From Bacteroidota bacterium (lineage in GTDB: Bacteria; Bacteroidota; Bacteroidia; B-17B0; Aurantibacillaceae), in NCBI GenBank assembly GCA_021156365.1, contig JAJNDK010000005.1:248001-312000 (forward strand): a stretch of DNA of 64,000 bases, in the 5' to 3' direction. How positions within the stretch are numbered: position 1 is the first letter of the stretch; each line of letters starts with the position of its first letter. Below, piece by piece: positions 36,993-43,931 of the stretch. The notes under the pieces are model-generated. The model did no database searches and was not told the DNA's origin. It saw nothing but the letters and a program-made list of their open reading frames with translations. The position numbers were made by a program, and so were the translations under genes.

Positions 36993-37010
36993 ATACCATA
37001 AATAAGGTAT
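36993..37010. promoter_or_regulatory. Inverted repeat upstream of acn, possible operator
   Basis: ATACC-N8-GGTAT (ATACCATAAATAAGGTAT), 60-77 bp before the acn start and just upstream of a weak -7-like TAAATTCG (36979-36986, minus strand). The form suits a dimeric regulator, but no regulator is identified. Confidence 0.3.
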
Positions 37011-37094
37011 TTTTTGGGGAAAAAAGTGGATTTCGGGAATAGAAAAAAGAGGGGTGATCTCTTGAAAAGAATCAGATACGGGTCCCAGGTCTTA

Positions 37095-37201
37095 GCCGCG
37101 GATTTTCGCAGATTGCACAGATTTGTTGGTTCTGTACTGAATATATATATGCCTGATTGGCTATCACAGAATTATCCGCGAAATCTGTGAAAATCTGCGG
37201 C
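37095..37201. repeat. Fold-back repeat of the GCCGCAGATT family, copy 1
   Basis: The left arm (37095-37124) and the right arm (ending 37201) are inverted, imperfect copies built on GCCGCAGATTTTCACAGATT-like sequence, with internal CGCGGAT and CAGATT units, around an AT-rich centre. It lies between acn and the next minus-strand lipoprotein gene. A second member is at 43777-43864. Confidence 0.75.
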
Positions 37202-37229
37202 AGGTATTCAAAACCGATACTTAAATCTT

Positions 37230-37967
37230 TTACTGATTATACCATTGCGCAATATCAAACACCAGTCCGAGGGAAGCAAAATCCGGATCGTGTTTGATCC
37301 TGTTTCCCATATTGAGCGTAAGTCCGTATTGTGCCTGTAGCTTTATGAATTTGTAGCCTCCGCGGATAGTGATAGCCGGTTCTGCAAAGAGGTAAGCTGA
37401 GCGCGTGATCTCATTATCATAGAGGTAATCATTCCGGAGTTCGTTTTCGGGATATGCATCGGAGCTGAAAGAGGTGTATTTTACCAGGGAAAATTTAGGT
37501 GTAAGTGCAATATCGAAAAAACGGGTGGCAAAACCGAAGGAAGGCTGTACAAAAAGTTTCCCGCCATTGGCCTCAAAACTGCCCAGGTACAGGTTGCCAT
37601 TCTCCGGGTTCCTGAATTCCTGTTGCTTGAAAACTTTGCCCAGACCGATGCCTCCGTATGCTTCGAAAATCAGGTTGTTATTGCTTTCGAGCGGCTTGAA
37701 ATAACCCATACCGAGCTCTCCCTGGAAACCATTGTGTTTATAATTGTCGTTCTTGTAATTCCGGTAAAAACCATTGGCCATGATGGCTACATGATCGGAC
37801 ACTGCCACAGCGGCCTGCAGGTCGTTTTGGGTTACATTCAGCTTCACTTCTCCTTTTTCCCTCAGCAAAGGAGCGTTCACAGCATTACTGACATACATTG
37901 TCGTACTGCAGGAAGAAATTAAAAAACAGAAAGCTGTTATGGGCAGGAGGTGTAAAATTGTTCTCAT
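37230..37967 (-). CDS. Lipoprotein-type protein with beta-barrel-like body
   Basis: 245 aa with an SPII-type signal (lipobox ISSC, Cys20). The body consists of alternating amphipathic strands separated by polar turns: GFQGELGMGYFKPL, NLIFEAYGGIGLGKVF, FVQPSFGFATRFFDIALTPKFSL, SAYLFAEPAITIRGGYKFIKLQAQYGLTLN. This looks like an eight-stranded outer-membrane barrel, unusual with a lipid anchor. Function unknown. It lies 56 bp downstream of the UbiE-like methyltransferase gene. In some Bacteroidota porT follows ubiE, but this protein does not look like PorT. Confidence 0.7.
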   Translation of the reverse strand: MRTILHLLPITAFCFLISSCSTTMYVSNAVNAPLLREKGEVKLNVTQNDLQAAVAVSDHVAIMANGFYRNYKNDNYKHNGFQGELGMGYFKPLESNNNLIFEAYGGIGLGKVFKQQEFRNPENGNLYLGSFEANGGKLFVQPSFGFATRFFDIALTPKFSLVKYTSFSSDAYPENELRNDYLYDNEITRSAYLFAEPAITIRGGYKFIKLQAQYGLTLNMGNRIKHDPDFASLGLVFDIAQWYNQ

Positions 37968-38023
37968 AGTGTCTTTTTAAACTCACATGAAAATTTCATT
38001 CCAGCCGGAAAAAGCAAAGAATT

Positions 38024-38764
38024 CTACACACTGTTCTTACTTCCGCTGATTCCCGAAGCGCAGCCATAAAAATACGCCTCGTGCCTGGCTTGTAAGCCCA
38101 CATCTGCAAAGATCTTTGCTGCCTTTTCTGCGTTGACGAATATAGAGGTGTATTTCCACAACATCCGGTATTCATGTGAATTGCCTAACATCAGTCGGCC
38201 GAGTACCGGTATCAGGTGCTTTAAATAGGATTTATAGAAAAAGTGTAACAATGCGTTTTTCGGCACAGAGACTTCAATAAATGAAAATTGTCCTCCCGGT
38301 TTCAGGATCCGTTTTACCTGTTCCGCCAGGCGACCCAGCTGTTCTTCATTGAATGTTTTCAGACCGAAACCACAGACCACCACATCAAAAGAATTGTCTG
38401 GTAACTTATTGTTCAGTACATCCTCCTTCAGAACGATCACTTCATTCCCGAATTTTTTACTGTTCTTTTTATGTGCATTGGCGATCATCCCGTCACAAAA
38501 ATCAAGGGCGGTGAGCTTGCTTCCGGGCAAATAATCCTTTACAGGTATCCAGGTCTCACCCATGCCAGTCATCAGGTCCAGCACCTGCAGGCCGGGTTGG
38601 CGGATCGTGATCTTTTTGAGGAACTGAAGCCGCCACCTGTACGAAAAACCGAATGAAGTAATGTAATTCATTCGTTCGTAAGAAACACTCATGGAATTAA
38701 AAAGGTCTTTGATGTATTCGGCCTCGTAAATATCAGCCGTATTCTTTTGAGAAGGAGCTTCCAT
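38024..38764 (-). CDS. UbiE/MenG-like SAM-dependent methyltransferase
   Basis: 246-aa class I methyltransferase. Motif I is LDLMTGMGETW, motif post-I ALDFCDGMI, then DVVVCGFGLKTFNEEQL and RILKPGGQFSFIEVSVP. The order and the N-terminal FNSMSVSYERMNYITSFGFSYRWR match the UbiE/COQ5/MenG family, which methylates (demethyl)menaquinone. It diverges at normally conserved points: FGLKTF in place of FGLRN, and TGMGE in place of GTGD. It may be a MenG or a paralogue acting on another lipid. It starts 11 bp after the gldH stop and is likely the third gene of a ricT-gldH transcript. Confidence 0.75.
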   Translation of the reverse strand: MEAPSQKNTADIYEAEYIKDLFNSMSVSYERMNYITSFGFSYRWRLQFLKKITIRQPGLQVLDLMTGMGETWIPVKDYLPGSKLTALDFCDGMIANAHKKNSKKFGNEVIVLKEDVLNNKLPDNSFDVVVCGFGLKTFNEEQLGRLAEQVKRILKPGGQFSFIEVSVPKNALLHFFYKSYLKHLIPVLGRLMLGNSHEYRMLWKYTSIFVNAEKAAKIFADVGLQARHEAYFYGCASGISGSKNSV

Positions 38765-38775
38765 ACAGGTAAAGC

Positions 38776-39255
38776 TTATTTGCTTTTCTCTATACTAATG
38801 CCCACATCCAGAATGAGGGGCAATGGATCGATCGCTTCTTTGTCGCCGAAACGCATCGCCTGCTGAAAAGTAAAGGTGTATTTTCCTTTTACCGGGAATC
38901 TGGTATTCTTCTTAAATAAAATGCTGTTATCCCACAGATCGCCGGATCCGCTACCCAGCCAGTTTCCCTTTTCATCGGCGAGTACACATTCTACCGTATC
39001 CGTTTTTACGTTGCCATCCGGGTATTTGGTTTCGAGGAACATGAAGAGATTGCGATACGGGTACGCATCTGCATTGCGCACAGTGATGTATACATCGTGC
39101 CTGCTTTCGGTATCCTCGATATTTGCCTCGAAAGACAATTTATTTTTTACCGCCCAGCCTTCATCTTCCGGAATACTTTTGTACTCGCTGAATACTACAT
39201 TACCATTACAGGCAAACAAAAAAACAAGCGGGATGAAATAAAAAAATTTACGCAT
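38776..39255 (-). CDS. gldH: Gliding motility lipoprotein GldH
   Basis: 159-aa lipoprotein (lipobox LFAC, Cys16) needed in gliding Bacteroidota for T9SS-linked motility. The family pattern is clear: VVFSEYKSIPEDEGWAVKNK near the start, VYITVRNADAYPYRNLFMF in the middle, and GSGDLWDNSILFKKNTRFP then YTFTFQQAMR near the end. Its ATG overlaps the ricT stop by one base (TGATG on the minus strand), giving tight coupling, a gene order known from many Bacteroidota. Its presence together with four CTD proteins supports an active T9SS. Confidence 0.93.
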   Translation of the reverse strand: MRKFFYFIPLVFLFACNGNVVFSEYKSIPEDEGWAVKNKLSFEANIEDTESRHDVYITVRNADAYPYRNLFMFLETKYPDGNVKTDTVECVLADEKGNWLGSGSGDLWDNSILFKKNTRFPVKGKYTFTFQQAMRFGDKEAIDPLPLILDVGISIEKSK

Positions 39256-40706
39256 CAGGACTGTGGTTTGTCGTTATTTGGCCGGGGATTATTGTTGTTC
39301 GGTTTTTTACGATGCTGATGACCATGCGGCTTGCCCTGTGTATTCGGATTGGGCTTCTGTTGGTTGTTATTCGGCTTGTTGTGCTGCGGCCTTGGTCCCT
39401 GTGGCTTGTTTTGCTGAGCAGGTTTCGGACCATCTGCATTGGCAGGGTTCGGGCCCTGATTTTGCGGTTTGGGCCCGGCAACCGGATTTGCGCTCTTCTG
39501 TTGATTCTGAGGCTTCGGCTTATTTCCGCGATTCCCCTGGTTGCGATTGTTATTGCGCCCGCCCTGTTTTTTGCTGCGATCAAAACGCGTGATGCTATCC
39601 TGCCCTACCACATTTTCATAATCAGGGATATGTTCTTTGGCAGCAACACTTTCTGTCATCTTTGCTTTCAGCTCTTCGGGCAGGTTGCCTTCCTTGTTCA
39701 TGCTGATGATCTCTTTTACATCATCTACCGAAACAGGAATAAAATTATCGAACTCGCCTTCATAGGTAAACCACATGAGGCGCTTGAAAATATCAGTCTT
39801 TTGGTGAACCGCCAGTCCTTTTTTCGTTTTCAGTTTCAGGTGATCGGTATTCGGGAAATCCTTAATGGCATCGAGATAAGAATCCAGCTCGTAGTTCAGG
39901 CAGCATTTCAGTTTTCCGCATTGCCCGGCCAGCTTCAGCGGGTTTAGCGATAATTGCTGATACCTTGCTGCCGAAGTAGACACCGAACGGAAATCGCTTA
40001 GCCAGGTAGAACAACAGAGTTCACGCCCGCAGGAGCCGATAGCACCCAATCGTGCGGCTTCCTGTCGTGCTCCTATCTGGCGCATCTCTACACGCACTTT
40101 AAATTCATCGGCCAGTGTTTTGATCAGCTGGCGGAAATCCACCCGCGAATCGGCCGTATAATAAAAGATGGCTTTGGTTTTATCTCCCTGGTATTCCACA
40201 TCGCTGATCTTCATCTGCAGACCATGATGCAGGGCAAATGTACGGGCTTTGTACATGGTGGCTGTTTCCAGCTTCTGGGCTTCCTGCCATTTGTCTACAT
40301 CCGACTGTTTGGCTTTGCGGTATACTTTTTTGACCTCGTCGCTGTTCTCATTCACCCGTTTCTTTTTCATCTGCAAACGTACCAGCTCACCGGTAGCGGA
40401 TACAATGCCGATATCATGCCCCGGAGAGGCTTCCACCGCAATCACATCGCCTACCAGCAATGGCAGCTTGTTCACATTTTTAAAGAATTCTTTTCGCGAG
40501 TTTTTAAAACGAACTTCAATTATATCAAATTCGACCTGATTTTCAGGCAGCTCCATATTGGTCAGCCAGTCAAATACATTCAGTTTATTGCAGCCGCCTG
40601 TATTGCAGGTGCCTGTAGGGCTTCCGCAACCGCTTACTTTTTCAGCAGGATCATTATAATGGCCTCTGCCACTTGTGCTACTGGTACTACATCCGCTACA
40701 TCCCAT
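39255..40706 (-). CDS. ricT: PSP1/RicT-like iron-sulfur protein with long disordered tail
   Basis: 483 aa from the ATG at 40706 (MGCSGCSTSS); an upstream start at 40778 would add 24 residues without the typical beginning. The PSP1 domain (about 65-340) contains SPGHDIGIVSATGELVRLQM, GSCGRELCCSTWL and QCGKLKCCLNYEL; these Cys clusters bind Fe-S in the Bacillus RicT/YaaT complex, which affects RNA processing by RNase Y. The N-terminus has further Cys pairs (CGSPTGTC, GGC). The last 110-120 residues are low-complexity Asn/Gln/Pro/Gly/Lys (about 375-483) and probably disordered. Role in Bacteroidota untested. Translationally coupled to gldH. Confidence 0.88.
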   Translation of the reverse strand: MGCSGCSTSSTSGRGHYNDPAEKVSGCGSPTGTCNTGGCNKLNVFDWLTNMELPENQVEFDIIEVRFKNSRKEFFKNVNKLPLLVGDVIAVEASPGHDIGIVSATGELVRLQMKKKRVNENSDEVKKVYRKAKQSDVDKWQEAQKLETATMYKARTFALHHGLQMKISDVEYQGDKTKAIFYYTADSRVDFRQLIKTLADEFKVRVEMRQIGARQEAARLGAIGSCGRELCCSTWLSDFRSVSTSAARYQQLSLNPLKLAGQCGKLKCCLNYELDSYLDAIKDFPNTDHLKLKTKKGLAVHQKTDIFKRLMWFTYEGEFDNFIPVSVDDVKEIISMNKEGNLPEELKAKMTESVAAKEHIPDYENVVGQDSITRFDRSKKQGGRNNNRNQGNRGNKPKPQNQQKSANPVAGPKPQNQGPNPANADGPKPAQQNKPQGPRPQHNKPNNNQQKPNPNTQGKPHGHQHRKKPNNNNPRPNNDKPQS

Positions 40707-40913
40707 GATTTTATCTCCAAAACCCAAAGATAGTAAAAATCTGCTTGTAGGGGTGGCTACCCGACTAATAAAACCCATTTAATAGGCTATTAATCATGTA
40801 TTTTGACATGGATAGTTGGTTGATTCAAACAACGACCGGGGCACTAAAAAAATCTCTTATTGCAGGAAAAAATTGGCTTTTGGTAAGCATGTCAAAACAC
40901 GTAGAAGGCCTCA

Positions 40914-40988
40914 CGTATGTATCTCTCGCGAGGCTTCGCGAACACCGCGGTCCCGATAGCTATCGGGAGGGCACTCGACATGACAGCC
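40914..40988. repeat. Composite intergenic fold-back element, copy 1
   Basis: CGTATGTA, a 16-bp hairpin made of two TCGCGA halves, the 18-bp palindrome and CGACATGACAG in order. A related set (CGTATGTA, hairpin TCACGC-TATG-GCGTGA, CGACCTGACAG) occurs at 56345-56395 with the palindrome close upstream, suggesting two decayed copies of one element. Confidence 0.5.
40951..40968. repeat. 18-bp palindromic intergenic repeat, copy 4
   Basis: Exact copy of TCCCGATAGCTATCGGGA, in the gap between ricT and the minus-strand binding-protein gene. Confidence 0.85.
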
Positions 40989-41023
40989 TACCTAATTTTC
41001 AATTTTTTCCTGTAGCAGCACCA

Positions 41024-41053
41024 TAAAAAAAATCCACCCTTTCGGAGCGGATC
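41024..41053 (-). terminator. Terminator of the ABC-type binding-protein gene
   Basis: On the minus strand ATCCGCTC-CGAAA-GGGTGGAT forms an 8-bp stem (with two G-U pairs) followed by seven or eight T, about 27 bp after the gene's stop. Confidence 0.75.
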
Positions 41054-41079
41054 TTTTATTTATAAGCAGGAATCCTGTA

Positions 41080-42849
41080 CTATTTTTTAGCGGTAGCAGG
41101 AGGATTCAATTTGTCTTTAGGGATAATGTATACACGGGTAAAGTCCCTGTACTCCATCGCATTGATCGGGAAGTTGCGTACATTCTTCTGCACGAGACGA
41201 TCGTTCTCATCATAGAACAAAGGCATCAAAGCACCTTCGTCGATCAGGATCTGATCACACTCTTTGAAAAGAACAGCGCGTTTTGCAGCATCCGGCTCTT
41301 TCATAGCTGTTTCGAATTTCGCATCGAATGCATCGTTTTTGAAACGGGAGGTATTGGTGAATGATTTTTCATCCATCGTAGCAGGAACATTTTTTCCATA
41401 GAACAAACCAAGGAAAGAAGAAGGATCAGGGTAATCTGCGATCCAGGCTGTACGGAACATTTCCAGTTTACCGGATTGATAGGCATCGATCTGCTCTGCA
41501 AACGGAACCACATTGATCTCCACCGTAACGCCGATGTTTTCTTTCAGCATTTTCTGAATTACCTCTGCTATCTGCTGGTTACGCTCTCCACCGCCGCTGT
41601 TGATCGTCAGCACTACTTTCGGGAAATTCTTTCCATCAGGATAACCTGCCTTTTTCATGTAGTCTTTTGCTTTCGCTACATCATAAGAATATCCTTTCAG
41701 ACCGTCGAAATCGATCCCCAGTTTTTTGAATGCTTCCACCGGAGGGATAACACCGTACTCACCTGCTACGCCTTGTCCCTGCAATGTAAAATCCACAATT
41801 TTATTCCTATCCACTGCATAGTTAAATGCGAGGCGAACTTCTTTTTTTGCAAAAGCTGTACTTGGTACTAAAAGACCGTAGTAGTTGGTAGAGATCGCTG
41901 CCGTAGTCTGGATATCGAAATCCGTTTTACGTGCATTGGCATTCTGGTAGTCACCCATGATCTCTTTGTACATCTCGATAGGAATACGGAAAACCATATC
42001 CAGGTTGCCACGCTGGAATTCCAGCATTTCTGATTTTTTCTCTTTTACGAAGGTATATTTGATCGCATCGAGGTATGGAAGCTTGTTGCCAAACTCATCT
42101 ACCCCGTAGTAATTTTTATTTTTCTCCAGGATCACCACGTCACCCTCTTTCACTGTTTTCACCATGAAAGGGCCGGTACCAACGCAATGTGTGCGCATGT
42201 CCACTGCATATTTTGTGAATGCTTCTTTCGGATACACATAACCTGCAGGTGTAGAAAGGATATTTAAGAAACCTGAATACGGGTTCATCAGCTCGATGGT
42301 CAGTGTGGAGTCATCTACTGCTTTGATGCCCGGAACGCCTCCCTCAGCCATCTTTCCGCTTTTCGAAGCTTCGAAATATTCATTCGCTCCTTTTACTTTA
42401 TCTTTGAAAGTGATCTCGAAGAATGCATTGTTTGCATTGGATTCACACACTTTGTCGAGACAGTATTTGAAATCGGAAGCTTTCACTTCGCGGCCTTTTC
42501 CATCCGTAAAACAAGCATCATCGTGGAATAATACACCCTGGCGCAAATGGAAGGTCCATACCGTTTGTGTTTCGTTGGTTTCCCATTTGTAGGCAACGCC
42601 CGGAGTCACTGTCAGATCCGCCTGGTTCAGCTTTACCAAACCTTCATACACCTGGTTGGCTACACGATGCGATACGACATCCACGATAGCAAGCGGATAT
42701 AGATTTTTAAAATCTTCCAACTCATTCATCCGGAACACTCCGCCGTAGTATACTCCTCCCTTTGCTTCGGTCGATTCTTTTTCTGTTTTTTCACCTGAGC
42801 AGGATGCAAGTACCCCTGCCACAAGTGCAAAAGCTATCAGTTTCTTCAT
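41080..42849 (-). CDS. Peptide/solute ABC transporter substrate-binding lipoprotein (family 5, OppA/DppA type)
   Basis: 589-aa periplasmic lipoprotein (lipobox LASC, Cys17). The SBP family 5 pattern is clear: VYEGLVKLNQADLTVTPGVA, WTFHLRQGVLFHDDACF, LDAIKYTFVKEK, EVRLAFNYAVDRNKI, KAKDYMKKAGYPDGKNFP and MFRTAWIADYPDPSSFL near the C-terminus, as in oligopeptide or dipeptide binding proteins. In Bacteroidota such proteins are often orphan, without permease genes beside them, which is also the case here. Ligand likely peptide. Own terminator follows. Confidence 0.9.
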   Translation of the reverse strand: MKKLIAFALVAGVLASCSGEKTEKESTEAKGGVYYGGVFRMNELEDFKNLYPLAIVDVVSHRVANQVYEGLVKLNQADLTVTPGVAYKWETNETQTVWTFHLRQGVLFHDDACFTDGKGREVKASDFKYCLDKVCESNANNAFFEITFKDKVKGANEYFEASKSGKMAEGGVPGIKAVDDSTLTIELMNPYSGFLNILSTPAGYVYPKEAFTKYAVDMRTHCVGTGPFMVKTVKEGDVVILEKNKNYYGVDEFGNKLPYLDAIKYTFVKEKKSEMLEFQRGNLDMVFRIPIEMYKEIMGDYQNANARKTDFDIQTTAAISTNYYGLLVPSTAFAKKEVRLAFNYAVDRNKIVDFTLQGQGVAGEYGVIPPVEAFKKLGIDFDGLKGYSYDVAKAKDYMKKAGYPDGKNFPKVVLTINSGGGERNQQIAEVIQKMLKENIGVTVEINVVPFAEQIDAYQSGKLEMFRTAWIADYPDPSSFLGLFYGKNVPATMDEKSFTNTSRFKNDAFDAKFETAMKEPDAAKRAVLFKECDQILIDEGALMPLFYDENDRLVQKNVRNFPINAMEYRDFTRVYIIPKDKLNPPATAKK

Positions 42850-42965
42850 AAATTGGTATAATTCAGTTTGTTTAAAATTCTGGCAAGTGCAAATATATTT
42901 AAAATATAGTGAAAAGCTAATTTTTTTAGACAGATGGCTATAAATGCTATGCGAAGTCTAACTGC

Positions 42966-43733
42966 CTAAAAATCAATTTCTAACAGTACCGGACAGTGAT
43001 CGGAATGTACCGCATCACTCAAAATCGCGGAGTGCTTCAGATTAGATACAAGATTCCCCGTTACGATGTTGTAGTCGATCCGCCAGCCGAGATTCTTACC
43101 TCGGGAGCCTGCTCTGTAGCTCCACCAGCTGTATTGGTGCGGATCCTGGTTAAAATGCCGGAAGCTGTCCACATAGCCCGAAGCCACAAACTGATCGAAC
43201 CACTCCCGTTCTTCGGGCAGGAAGCCGGAAGTGTTGGCGTTCGACTTCGGATTGTGAATATCGATGGCTTTGTGGCAAATATTGTAATCGCCGCAGATGA
43301 TAAGCTTTTCGCGGGTTTTGCGCAGCTCATTCATATAGGTTTGGAAATCCGTAAGCCATTTCATTTTGAATGCCTGCCGCTCATTTCCACTGCTGCCGCT
43401 GGGATGATATACGCTGATCACGGAAATATCGCCATAATCGGCCCGCAGGAAACGGCCTTCATCGTCGTAGACCTTAATGCCGCAGCCATAACTCACATTG
43501 TCGGGCTTCATTTTGCTGAAAATTGCTACACCGCTGTATCCCTTCTTCTGCGCGGGATGCCAGTAATGGTGATAGCCCATTTCCTCGAACTCAAAAACGC
43601 CCACCTGTTCGGGGCTTGCCTTTATTTCCTGTACGCAGAGGATATCCGGTTCGGTGCTTTTCATCCAGTCGATCAAACCCTTGCCCATAGCGGCCCTGAT
43701 CCCGTTTACGTTGTATGTGATAATGCGCGGCAT
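42966..43733 (-). CDS. xth: Exodeoxyribonuclease III (AP endonuclease)
   Basis: Base-excision-repair enzyme cleaving at abasic sites and trimming 3' ends. 255 aa, usual length. Active-site residues of the endonuclease/exonuclease/phosphatase fold are all present: NVNGIRAA at the start, Glu36 in CVQEIKA, Asp149 and Asn151 in GDYNICHKAIDI, Asp220 in WRIDY, Asp245 and His246 in HSDHCPVLLEI. Single gene, preceded by a TATTTTTG promoter motif (43750-43757) and a fold-back repeat. Confidence 0.96.
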   Translation of the reverse strand: MPRIITYNVNGIRAAMGKGLIDWMKSTEPDILCVQEIKASPEQVGVFEFEEMGYHHYWHPAQKKGYSGVAIFSKMKPDNVSYGCGIKVYDDEGRFLRADYGDISVISVYHPSGSSGNERQAFKMKWLTDFQTYMNELRKTREKLIICGDYNICHKAIDIHNPKSNANTSGFLPEEREWFDQFVASGYVDSFRHFNQDPHQYSWWSYRAGSRGKNLGWRIDYNIVTGNLVSNLKHSAILSDAVHSDHCPVLLEIDF

Positions 43734-43749
43734 AGTATAAATTTGGGCT

Positions 43750-43757
43750 CAAAAATA
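43750..43757 (-). promoter_or_regulatory. Putative -7 element of xth
   Basis: TATTTTTG on the minus strand, matching TAnnTTTG, 16 bp before the start codon. No clear -33 box. Confidence 0.4.
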
Positions 43758-43776
43758 AGTATTAAAGTTTGGTTTA

Positions 43777-43864
43777 GCCGCAGATTTCCGCGGATTACAC
43801 ACATTTTATCCGTGTTAATTTACTAACTTGTATTTATCCGTGGAATCTGTGTTAATCTGCGACA
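43777..43864. repeat. Fold-back repeat of the GCCGCAGATT family, copy 2
   Basis: Left arm GCCGCAGATTTCCGCGGATT (43777-43796) and right arm around 43836-43864 (ATCCGTGGAATCTGTGTTAA then TCTGCGAC) are inverted imperfect copies, separated by an AT-rich centre. Same family as 37095-37201. It separates the divergent xth and 1166-aa genes. Confidence 0.75.
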
Positions 43865-43882
43865 GGCAATATTCCTTAGATA

Positions 43883-43912
43883 TTTGCGTATTCCCGCAAT
43901 TTTGTACCTTTA
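43883..43912 (+). promoter_or_regulatory. Putative promoter of the 1166-aa outer-membrane protein gene
   Basis: TTTG at 43883-43886 and TACCTTTA at 43905-43912, 18 bp apart, close to the Bacteroidota -33/-7 pair. It ends 19 bp before the GTG start. Confidence 0.45.
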
Positions 43913-43931
43913 AAAACGTTAGTAGCTGATT

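Larger units (their letters stand above)
40707..41023. other. Intergenic region with decayed fold-back repeat and palindrome
   Basis: About 320 bp without a supported gene. It holds, in order, CGTATGTA, the hairpin TCGCGA-GGCT-TCGCGA (40926-40941), the palindrome at 40951-40968 and CGACATGACAG (40976-40986). A 76-codon open frame across it contains the palindrome and is not called. Confidence 0.6.

Noticed and set aside
37230-37967. PorT (T9SS) as identity for the 245-aa protein beside the UbiE-like gene
   Set aside because: Gene position recalls ubiE-porT order, but the sequence has a lipobox and lacks the PorT pattern.
40796-41026. 76-codon + strand frame
   Set aside because: It runs through the 18-bp palindrome and other repeat blocks, with no family features.
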